Position numbers and translations under genes: made by a program
DNA from: Aurelia coerulea
Lineage: Eukaryota; Cnidaria; Scyphozoa; Semaeostomeae; Ulmaridae
NCBI GenBank assembly: GCA_039566865.1
Contig: CM076962.1
Coordinates: 8,612,743-8,676,742 of the forward strand
DNA length: 64,000 nucleotides
Reading direction: 5' to 3'
The notes under the pieces: model-generated
Told to the model about the DNA's origin: nothing
What the model saw: the letters and a program-made list of their open reading frames with translations, nothing else
Database searches by the model: none
In this document: positions 55,566 through 64,000 of the stretch, piece after piece
How the letters are laid out: the number at the start of each line of letters is the position of its first letter
Numbering within the stretch: the first letter of the stretch is position 1

Positions 55566-56436
55566 CCGGGTGCGCCAAAATAAACTATGCACTTTTGGCA
55601 GGCTACGATAAATCGTACACAAGACCGATTTTGAAGATTTATGACTTGATCTTTAGCAGAAGGCCTGAATTAGATTCTAGGAGTTTTTGCAAATTTTTCT
55701 GTTTTCAGTTTTTAGAGCTACAAGCGAGTTTATTAAAATTTTTGGTTTTCGAAAACACTGAAAACGATCAGAAAACGTCGATCAAGCTTTCCAAAGAGTC
55801 GACATGAATGGACAAAGAGAAAACTTGTTCGTGGTGATTTGGGATTTAGAAATCGACTAATTGTAAGCTGCTGTGCGAGAGTTCGTACTATCTTGTGAGA
55901 AATGTAATAATATTTTCAAGAATATAAAGAAATGTCTTTTCTTTTGTAATGTCATTAAATGTATGCTTTGCTGCAGGCTGTGTTCCTGTATCAAGAGGGT
56001 TAAAAGACAAGCGAGGACGAGTCATGGGGCCAGCAAGATGCAGTTTTGTTACATTTTTGATTTTGTGACGGCTTTTGGGGCGGCACTTCATTGCAACTAC
56101 TACAGAATTTCGCAACAAGCCAATATTTGAAATAACACTCGTGCAGAAAATTTCCAAATCCCCAAATCACGCTGAAAACATTTTCTCTTTGTCCATTCAT
56201 GATGAGTCTTTAGAAAATTTGATCAACGTTTTTTGATCGTTTTCAGTGTTTTCGAAAACGAAAATTTTAAGAAACTCGCCTGTAGCTCTAAAAATTGAAA
56301 ACGGAAAAATTTGCAAAAATCTTAAAATCTAATTCAGGCTTTCTGCTAAAGATTAAGTGATATATCTTCAAAATCGGTCCAGTGTACGATTTATCGTGGC
56401 CTGCCAAAAGTGCATAGTTTATTTTGGCGCACCCGG
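55566..56436. mobile_element. TA-flanked long-TIR element (871 bp)
   Basis: Arms of about 270 bp (55566-55835 and 56165-56436), nearly 90 percent alike by eye, start CCGGGTGCGCCAAAATAAAC and are flanked by TA. Removing it plus one TA keeps the frame of the host domain. Its terminus is related to the element in LINE H. The interior has no recognised gene. Confidence 0.87.
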
Positions 56437-56849
56437 TATGATCCCTCAACTCTTCAGCATCCACCAGCTTTCCTTGATCCAAAGAAGCCCCTTGACATCA
56501 GAATGCTGCTGTGAAGGACTGGAGATTTTATGATAAAGTAATATGCAGTAGGCTGGGCGTATATGGGTTTTTATCTATGCCCTCCCCCCCCCCCCCCCGA
56601 CCAAGCGGGATGAACTTCTTATTCATTTTGTTACGTAACGGATTAGTGAGAGAGGGCACGCGTTGTAAAAACCGCAGATTGATTGTGACCCAGGGTCCTA
56701 TCACTGTAAAAATCTCATACATCTTTGACAAAATCCTTTTGTTTTCTAGAAAAATCCGTAAAAAATAAAAAAATCCCTACAAATCCTATTATTGTTTTGA
56801 ATGATCTCGCACACCTTTTCGGAAGAGTGCTATCCCTTGCAATATGGCA
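56437..56849. other. Rest of the host domain, then spacer
   Basis: The first 70 bases continue the domain frame; the remainder holds a C-run near 56583 and AAAAATCC words. Nothing recognised. Confidence 0.4.
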
Positions 56850-58170
56850 CCCCGTCAAAGATCTCTGACAGAAAGCAATATGTTTCTGTTAATGGAAGTA
56901 ATTCTAATTTACTTTCAATCACGCACTTGTGGTGTACCGCAAGGTTCTGTTCTGGGCCCTTTACTTTTCTTTATCTACATCAATGATTTACCAAATGCCT
57001 CTAAGAAACTTAATTTCTATCTCTTTGCTGATGATACAAACATCTACTGTGAATCCAAAGATTTACCTAACTTGATTAAAATTGTGAACAAAGAACTTAG
57101 ATCAATAAAGAAATGGCTTGATGCTAATAAATTATCATCAAATATTGATAAAACAAATTATATTATCTTTCATTCCTCTTCTAGGAATGTTCCTTCTGAT
57201 TCTACCATTAAAATGGGGAAAAAATATATTAAGAGGGTCAAATTTGTTAAATTCTTAGGACTCCTCTTAATGAGCATCTAAGCTGGAAATACCATCTTAA
57301 TGAACTTTCCAAAAAATTATCCAGAACTTGTGGAATCTTTTTCAAAATTAGGAACTTACTTCCACTAGATGTCTTGCTCTGCTTGTACAATGCTTTGTTT
57401 CTGTCCTTCTTACAATATGGCCTTATAGTTGGGGTCAAACATATGCATCATACGTTGATCCAATTTTTAAATTACAGACAAAAGCAACCAGAGCTATCTC
57501 ATTTAAGCCTCGCTTGTCACCCTGTCTTCCAATCTTCAAAGATCTTAAACTTCTCAAACTTTCTGAGATATTTGAATTTCGTCCTTTAACCTTTGTCTTT
57601 GACTCTGTTAATAAAACTTTACCTAGTTGCTTTCACAACTTCTTTCTACTCAACTCATCTGTTCATCAATATTCCACTAGACAGGCCAGTCAAGGTGATC
57701 TATACTTATCTCGAATGAACAGCCTTCAATATGGTCTAAAGTCAATTCGATATCTTGGTGCTACATTTTGGAATTCATTACCTGTGGAACTCCGAAATGC
57801 TCCATCGAAAATATCATTCAAGAAGCAACTGAAAATTTACTTACTGAACAAGGCCAATCAATAATTCTGAATTATTTTTTGCGTAAAAATCAAATGCGCT
57901 TATTTCTTAAATTATCTAAATGCAACCATAATCAATTAAAATTATCATAGGATAAGGGGGGGGGGCTCTCTCCTCGATTAGTTTACCTATTGAGAGAGCT
58001 CTTCCTTTAAATAATTCACTCCATACAATTTATCTCATTTCTCTGTATTTGTATATTGTATTAATTTTCCGTATCAATGTATTAATTTCTGTAATGTCTT
58101 ATTTCTTTGTAGTTTAGTTATCTGTTAGTAGAGTAATTTATAAATTGTATGTTGTGAATTTAAAATATAT
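56850..58170 (+). mobile_element. LINE F: 5'-truncated L2/CR1-like element
   Basis: RKQYVSVNGSNSN, then (frame change) CGVPQGSVLGPLLFFIYIND, YLFADDTNIY and FVKFLGLLL to 57281; after a shift, WKYHLNELSKKLSRTCGIFF, LPLDVLLCLYNALFLSFLQYG, RQASQGDLYLSRMNS and YLGATFWNSLPVELRN to 57864. The 3'UTR has a hairpin (GCTCTCTC near 57965 with GAGAGAGC near 57992) and a TGAAC-rich tail near 58170. A LINE family separate from C/G/H. Confidence 0.85.
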
Positions 58171-58324
58171 ATGAACTGAACTGAGATTCATTTCCCGTAC
58201 TTTCGAACAGATTTTTTGGCACAACCTGAAAGGGTTTTCCAATGCATTATGAATTACATTCTGTGAAAAATCTTGGAAATGAGGTTACGTACAGAAGTTA
58301 TGTCAACCTCATAACCTCATTGCA

Positions 58325-58710
58325 TAATACCCACACATTCGGCAAAACCCACAAACCCACATTCAAAGTTGATAAACGAGAATGCCATCTTTAACCATTT
58401 ATTCAACCATTTGCTGTTGTTTTTTTGTTGTATTGCGGTGTTTCTGCCTTTAAACTTATTAATGCCATCTTTGTTGTGAAACCGACAGACCCACATATGA
58501 AGCCCACAAACTCACAGTACCCACATAACTCACATAACCCACAAACCCACGCGATTTAGTTGCACCCGAGTAGCACTCACAAACCCACATGACCAAAAAT
58601 CTCACAAACCCACACCAGTTAAACCAACAAACCCAAAAACCCACAGCCACCCACAAATAAACTCACAGCCCACGCGACCTACGCGACCCACGCGATCCAT
58701 AAACCCACGT
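58325..58710. repeat. Degenerate CCCACAAA/CCCACGCG tandem sequence
   Basis: Short words ACCCACA, AACCCAC and CACGCGA recur irregularly for about 400 bases, giving a low-complexity G/T-rich minus strand. Confidence 0.8.
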
Positions 58711-59638
58711 TTATTAGTCACACTCGACCCGATCTTGTAGTTCTTTTCTTCTTCAATTCAGCTACAACCCAACTTGCTCCTGGGTCACGGCACCATGTTG
58801 TAGTGCTTGGAATTTTGAAACGTTTTAGTTTATAATGATTGTGATACAAAGTCCAAGAGCAAGTCCTGCATTCGAGTTGCGCACTGTTGGGCCTAATCTG
58901 AATCAAAGATAAACAAACACGAATAACTCCATAATAAGCGTTTTTCCTCTTGATATTAAAGGGAATAACCTGAGTTAAAAGATGAGATCTCATAGATTTA
59001 TAAATAGCCTATTGTATTTGATAATCCAGCTCGTGGCGAATGAAAGCAATGCAAAAGAAAACAATAGTGGGATTATGAGTTTCTTTGTCCTATTTATAGA
59101 CAAGCGCTATATATCTCAGGTCATTCACTTTAAGTAAACGTGAATTGATAAACGTATTATTTCTCGTACTAAACAAAAAAGGGTGTTTGTGAAGTTTATA
59201 TCATCTGAGCATGACTATGACGAGACGTTATAAATGTCCGAAGATAACGATGTGTCCGTCTTTGCGACGATTTGAAGTTCAATGAGTAATCCGATACGTT
59301 GAACAAAGTCTAGTCTTGATTATTTACAATGATATACAATATCTTTCCTGCATGATACGTTATCTGTTGTGCTGAGTTTTGACGTTCTCCGCTGTGCTGA
59401 ATTCTACGTCCTTCGTTGTGCCGAATTTTCTCCATAATTGAATGTCTCCAAACTTGATGGGCGTATCTCGTCACAGGGAGACCAAAATCAAAAATACAAC
59501 ATAATTAGTTCATATCAGATTTTCAGATTTTCATTTTCCATCAATAGCCTAGTACAAGAGAATTTGCATACTTAAGCAGCTACTGAGAAACTAACTGAAA
59601 CTAAATGATAACAATATTGGGGCTGTGTTCAGCGAACG
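58711..59638. other. Unassigned AT-rich spacer
   Basis: No recognised frame or terminal repeats. Confidence 0.4.
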
Positions 59639-59940
59639 TTTCAGATTATATGAAGCTGTTACGCAATTCACGATAAAGCTTTGTATCAGTGGACTCGTCA
59701 TTCTGCATTAGATAAATGAAACGATCTTTCACATTCATATATCTATGCTGTTGCTCTATTTGTCCAAAATAGTTGTTCTCGGATTCCCCAATTTATAATG
59801 CAAACCATTGGGCAGTGAATTTCATCTTCTAAAATGTTGCATGTAGGGCATATTCTCTCTTTTGGATTATTTTTGGTCTTTGATATCTACCGACCTCTAC
59901 CTCTAAACGATGATCAGATAACCTAAATTTGCTTATTTTC
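59639..59940 (-). pseudogene. LINE ORF2 C-terminal Zn-region fossil
   Basis: Read on the minus strand in shifting frames: KFRLSDHRLEVEVGRYQRPK, then RICPTCNILEDEIHC (Cys/His cluster), and YMNVKDRFIYLMQNDES. RLSDHRLEIE.GR and CPTC...EDEIH are the closing motifs of a LINE group distinct from A/B. Badly decayed. Confidence 0.7.
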
Positions 59941-60029
59941 TAATTCATTGCATTCAACCGAAAATAACTTTATTTATTAACTAAACTACAATACACATAT
60001 AGTAGTGAGGTCAGTCTAGCAAGATTGTA
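59933..60029. repeat. 97-bp direct repeat, copy 1
   Basis: Identical by eye over 97 bases to 60318-60414. The left part overlaps the upstream coding of the LINE fossil. Confidence 0.95.
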
Positions 60030-60317
60030 TATAGGTGTGCCAAATAGAGCAAACACGGAAAGCACATTATTCCTATCGCTCGTACGTTCATTTGATACAT
60101 GTAACCTGACTCTCTGAAAACAGGGAGGGGATGGGTGGGAGGGATCCTATCTTTCACAAAAGTACTTGCTATCGACCTGTGATTCTCCACGCCTGGAAGA
60201 GCTTTTTATATTTGCCTACTCAGCACGCCTCCACGGAGATCGTGCAACAGTATTCCCTTAAGAAACTTAACAATGCTACTACAAAATAGTTTCCTATTGT
60301 ACTGTTAATAAATTCAT

Positions 60318-60414
60318 TTATTTTCTAATTCATTGCATTCAACCGAAAATAACTTTATTTATTAACTAAACTACAATACACATATAGTAGTGAGGTCAGT
60401 CTAGCAAGATTGTA
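60318..60414. repeat. 97-bp direct repeat, copy 2
   Basis: Second copy, 288 bp downstream of copy 1. The intervening sequence has no recognised coding sense. Confidence 0.95.
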
Positions 60415-60690
60415 ATTTGTCAAGAGGGGGCACTTTTTTCTGAGCGTATAAGCAATGGCAATTGCGAAAGCTAAAGTAATTACCTACACAACCTGGTTAT
60501 CAAAATCATGAAAATATGGTATATCTACTATTTGTTTATTTCAAACACAACATATCTCAATCGATGATTGTATACACTAAAGTTCAAGTGAAACTGAAAG
60601 CAGTTCAGGTAAACTGTCCTTTACATAACCATGCTTTGCAAGTTCAGACTTCCAACGTCCATGTTTTTGAACAGTGTGTCTTTAATCCCA

Positions 60691-61545
60691 TCATTCGCCG
60701 CTGCTGACGCGCCTCCGGAGCGCAAACGATGTAATCCGAATTTGGTTTAGATCCAATCCTATTTCTCCAAGTAATTTTATGACGGCCTCTCCCTGGCTGT
60801 TGCATAGGATACCGGTTGATTGTTCGTAACGATTGTGCGTCTTAAGGTAAGATACTGAACGAAAGAAGTAGTCTTGAGATTCATCGCAAATTCCTGCCAT
60901 AACAAAATATCGCTGCAATGTTTCAACTGGGCAAAGAGCAGTATTTGTCTTTGCAATGAAGGAATAATTGCCATCTTGGTAAATGTCAGTCTTGCTCTTT
61001 TCAATGAAATTCGCCATTTCACTAAATCTGAAGAAACCGGCAAAAGTCAATAAAACTATAACAAAGTTACGCAACTGCAATAGATTAGCTGAAGTACCAC
61101 CAATATGATCCAGATAAGATTTAAGTGCAATGATGATATGGGCTCTTTCTTTTCAGTAGCTTTCTTGAGCATGTTCTTACAAAGGTCTGAATTGGTTGGT
61201 TCGTCAAGACAGGCTATCTTGTGGAAATGCTTGATTGCATAAAATGCACTTTCGATTATACTTAAGGGACTCCTTCCACTGGATCAGAAATAATGCAACG
61301 TGAATTGGCCTTGCAGGAAAGTGTGATATCTCAGGAAATAATTTGTTTTTTGTTTTGTTTTTGGACCAATTTAACCATTTGTTAAAGCCAGATTTATATC
61401 TATCTTGAGTGTTCTTAGACATTGATTGATTTTGACAACAAAAAAAAGTAGGAATGTTCAGTTCTAAATGTTTCAGTTGTTCATCTTGAATTTGATCTTT
61501 GAATGCTTTTTCAATTGATGCTAGAGGTGAAGAAGGACAATTCAT
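60691..61545 (-). pseudogene. Tyrosine recombinase of the Ngaro-like element
   Basis: The core-binding part (61545-61204) has SKNTQDRYKSGFNKWLNWSK and HFPARPIHVALFLI. The catalytic part (61080-60691) has VIVLLTFAGFFRFSEM (around the first Arg), IEKSKTDIYQDGNYSFIAKT and CPVETLQRYFVMAG. It ends FALRRRVSSGE, where the family has an HSLRSGGAS-type box, so the second Arg box is shifted out of frame. Inactive as read. Confidence 0.82.
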
Positions 61546-61730
61546 TACGGTGAAAAGCCTGTGTGGTTACTGCTGCCATACAAGAGGCAGACTTATCAAC
61601 TTTGCTTATTACGAGTACAAGAAACAATTAGCCATGCATGTCTTTCTGCCCTCTAAGGCGCAGCAGAGGTGTTCTAGCCTCTAAGGCACTAGTTATTTCA
61701 AACATGACGAATAATTAAGAGTATTAGTAG

Positions 61731-61800
61731 CCTCCAAGGCATATTACTCGCCTCCAAGGCATATTACTCGCCTCCAAGGCATATTACTCGCCTCCAAGGC
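61731..61800. repeat. 20-bp minisatellite (CCTCCAAGGCATATTACTCG)
   Basis: About 3.5 near-perfect units; single CCTCCAAGG and CCTCTAAGG words are scattered from 61650 to 62420. Confidence 0.93.
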
Positions 61801-61856
61801 ACTTAGAGTTACTCTACATAGCTATCAACTGACCTCCAAGGTTCAGCAGAACACAA

Positions 61857-62063
61857 TTAACATGATAAAGATGACTCATGATTCAATTTTAAGTACACTA
61901 TGATTCCTTCTTTGATACAAGTCAAACCAGTGACAGAAAATGGGCAAGCGCCAGGTATTATAACATCTCTCTTTTGCTTATTACGAGTACAAGAAACCAT
62001 TAGCCATATGCATATTTTGCTGGCCTCTAAGGCGCAGCAGAAATGTTCTTGCCTCTGAGGCAC
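61857..62063 (-). repeat. Duplicate of the FIIPG segment
   Basis: About 110 bases at 61855-61965 repeat 62427-62545 with roughly 90 percent identity, so part of the connecting domain is present twice, each followed by CTCCAAGG-type repeats. Confidence 0.85.
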
Positions 62064-62311
62064 TAGTTATTTCAAGCATGACGAATAGTTAAGCATATTA
62101 CTAGCCTTTTCTTTTCTTTTGAGGGGACCATAATGGAAATAAGGTCAATATGACCTTTTAATGCTATCCCTGCCACTACAATTAGGGGTGTTTTTACCGG
62201 TATTTATCTAATGATTTGTCATTCTATTTGATCTATTTTTAGCTTTCAAAACATATAAATTTTATTCATTTCTTGTAAACCTTTTATTTGTCATGTGGCA
62301 AATGTGTACAT

Positions 62312-62346
62312 ATATGTACATACATACATACATACATACATACATA
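62312..62346. repeat. (ACAT)n microsatellite
   Basis: About eight units, next to CCTCCAAGG repeats. Confidence 0.93.
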
Positions 62347-62432
62347 GCCTCCAAGGTCAATTACTCGCCTCCAAGGCACTTAGAGATACTCTAGATAGCT
62401 ATCACTGACCTCCAAGGTTCAGCAGAACACAA

Positions 62433-63264
62433 TTAACATGATAAAGATGACTTATGATTCGATTTTAAGTACAATGACATGATTCCTCCTTTCATACAAG
62501 TCAAACCAATGACAGAAAATGGGCAAGAGCCAGGTATTATAAAATGATCCATATCTCTAAATATCATGTAATCCTTAACAAAGTAACGAAAAATGTTATT
62601 TTTTGCACATAGCATTGGCCAGTAGACAGCTGATTCCCAGAAAGGTATGACCAAGGTACCACGTACCCTCCTTTCAGTAATATATCTAACAACCGGCGGA
62701 ATATCATCGACAGGAGGTACCAGTCAGTTATTTCCGCATTCCCAGTTTTTCAAAAATGCAACGACTGCCTCGGATTCTGGGCAGATTAAACCGTGAAAGT
62801 TCCCTGTTTTGAGAGTTTTCAAATCTGTCCATGGTATATGGACCCCATTTTGAGTTTTGAAAGGCGAAAAAGATGGGCGTTATCTACCAATCTACAACAT
62901 CTGTACTTAGAAAATTTGTCAGTATCAGCATTCATCATTCTAGGAATCCAAGAGATCTGTAGCAATATGTCAAATTTCTCTACAAATTGAACTAATTTCT
63001 AAAGCAATGGAATGCAGTTCATGGATTTTGCTCCAAACGTGGACTGTTCTCAATGCTGTGTAATTATCAACTTTCCACACAACTCTTCTCGATTTAATAA
63101 TGGGGGTGGGAGCGTTTAGGCAAAAAAGTACGGTAGTCAATTCACGCCAAGAAGAACTTTTCATCGCTTCTCCAAAAGAAAATCCCCTATAGGCTTTAAA
63201 ACAATTATCGAGCATCGCTCCAACCCCTGTAGCGCTAGCGTCAGAAGATATAATAACCGATGTC
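62433..63264 (-). pseudogene. RNase H and connecting domain of the Ngaro-like element
   Basis: VIISSDASATGVGAMLDN (Asp), SSSWRELTTVLFCLNA (Glu) and RVVWKVDNYTALR (Asp) give an RNase H triad in the DIRS/Ngaro style. Shifted frames then carry SWIPRMMNADTDKFSKY, and VIPFWESAVYWPMLC with FIIPGSCPFSVIGLTC, the segment that leads into the recombinase in this order. Several stops. Confidence 0.75.
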
Positions 63265-64000
63265 AGATTTTTTTTTTTCATTTTTCATTATTTTTACACG
63301 GTAGCCCCGTCAATCGAGAGGATTGCTTTACAGGGGGCCGTGCCAAACTTTACAATATTACTAAAAATTACTAACAAATTACCTATATTTACAATCTAAA
63401 TAAAAAAATAAAATAAATGAAAAACAAAGTTAGCCTAAATGAAAAAGGGTGCTTGTTTGAATGGAGTCTTTTAGCCTGAGAGAGGATCAATAAACAAATT
63501 GATTTGCCAGATCTTGTCCTCAATAATGAAGTTATCAAAAGGGTTGACAAGACAAAATATTTAGGAATCAACATTGATGAGAGCCTTACTTGGAAAGAGC
63601 AGTACAAAACTATCAAAAACAAGCTGAAAGGGGGCTTGAGCTCCCTGAGAAAGCTGAAAGACATCCTTCCGCAAAGGAAACTTGACCAGGTCTACAAAGC
63701 TCTCTTTGAAAGCCACCTTCGCTAGCATACTTTTAAAAATGCTAAGAGAGGGTGCTTGTTTGACATCCAAAGGCAATTCATTCCAAGTCTTTGCACCCCG
63801 GAAAGATATCGCTTTCTGCCCATTGCAAGTTTTCATCCTTGGAACAAGGACATCGGCAATGGCATTCCGCAAATTCATACTGATATCACGCGCAGAGTTT
63901 TTCTTGAAAAGGTTTGAAAGATAGCCGGGTGCAAGACCTGACAATGCTTTGTATGTAATAGTAGCTGTCTCGCATTTTATCATTTCCGTAACCGTTGGCC
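63265..64000 (-). mobile_element. LINE D: 3' end of a LINE C-family copy, runs off the window
   Basis: 63727-64000 on the minus strand encodes the same C-terminus as LINE C (TITYKALSGLAPGYLSNLF, FRGAKTWNELPLDVKQAP), almost identical. 63265-63482 is the matching 3'UTR with the stem-loop (63296-63341) and tail. The two are separated by a plus-strand fragment of another LINE. Confidence 0.9.
63490..63726 (+). mobile_element. LINE fragment nested in LINE D
   Basis: Encodes RVDKTKYLGINIDESLTW and SLRKLKDILPQRKLDQVYKA, the same family as the fragment at 24846-25650. Truncated at both ends, without a poly(A) or tandem tail, so it did not arrive by ordinary 3'-primed retrotransposition alone. Confidence 0.85.

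Larger units (their letters stand above)
60691..63264 (-). mobile_element. Ngaro/DIRS-order element remnant
   Basis: Minus-strand order: RNase H (63264-62970), the inter-domain segment (62970-62433), a repeat-expanded region (62430-61600), and the tyrosine recombinase (61545-60691). The RT is outside the window or lost where LINE D inserted at about 63265. A different subfamily from the 26.7-31.6 kb element. Confidence 0.78.

Noticed and set aside
61731..61800. CRISPR-like array
   Set aside because: A 20-bp unit repeated head to tail without spacers; a eukaryotic minisatellite.

Overview
This 64 kb window looks like a gene-poor, transposon-packed stretch of an invertebrate genome, most likely a cnidarian (an anthozoan such as a stony coral or sea anemone). 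That placement is inference. It rests on AT-rich DNA, a vertebrate/cnidarian-type TTAGGG interstitial telomeric block, and the mixture of element classes: Penelope-like, CR1/L2-like LINEs whose ORF1 carries an SGNH esterase, BEL/Pao, Ty3/Gypsy, DIRS/Ngaro-order tyrosine-recombinase elements, and several TIR elements. I found no convincing single-copy host gene, rRNA, tRNA or CRISPR array. Almost every long reading frame is an element gene, and most are broken.

Layout. 1-3.5 kb: a Penelope-like element (RT plus GIY-YIG) whose 3' region carries a hammerhead ribozyme. 3.5-5.5 kb: a 5'-truncated, poly(A)-tailed LINE (A). 6.2-7.8 kb: a hAT-like non-autonomous element holding a hairpin MITE. 8.55-14.06 kb: a 5.5 kb TIR element with 8-bp target duplications; inside it sits a 1.7 kb, almost fully palindromic element. 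14.4 kb: a 168-bp TIR element. 15.4-23.0 kb: a complete-structure BEL/Pao element on the minus strand with two 516-bp LTRs differing at about three positions; its gag is split by a MITE and its pol carries frameshifts and stops. 24.2-25.6 kb: two LINE fragments head to head.

26.6-37.0 kb: an L1-ORF1p-like gene cut into three pieces by two insertions. The first is a DIRS-like element (26.7-31.6 kb, itself split by a 1.7 kb hAT-like element). The second is a nearly full-length CR1-like LINE (C, 31.9-36.5 kb) with a SAMD1-like winged helix, a coiled coil and an SGNH esterase in ORF1. 37.6-41.0 kb: a LINE (G) with one long intact EN-RT frame; its 3'UTR hosts a 433-bp TIR element. 41.9-44.75 kb: a related LINE (H) split by a 746-bp TA-flanked TIR element. 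46.0-46.3 kb: a 148-bp tandem repeat carrying three perfect RFX X-box palindromes.

46.6-55.0 kb: a Ty3/Gypsy pol broken by a 5.3 kb nest (LINE E, LINE B and a telomeric repeat block) and by a 719-bp TIR element. LINE B encodes a 2A-like DIETNPGP motif in front of its endonuclease. 55.0-56.5 kb: an unrecognised conserved-looking domain split by another TA-flanked long-TIR element. 56.8-58.2 kb: LINE F. 59.6-60.4 kb: a LINE C-terminal fossil with a 97-bp duplication. 60.7-63.3 kb: a Ngaro/DIRS-order remnant (RNase H to tyrosine recombinase). 63.3-64.0 kb: LINE D, close kin of LINE C, with a fragment of yet another LINE inserted.

Nothing here forms a host pathway; the genes work together only within each element (reverse transcription, nicking or integration, excision). 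The most interesting signals are the ribozyme, the 2A motif beside telomeric repeats, the long-palindrome elements with exact target duplications whose removal restores reading frames, the X-box tandem array, and a compact ETS-CRE plus YY1-type cluster at 23.85-23.93 kb.
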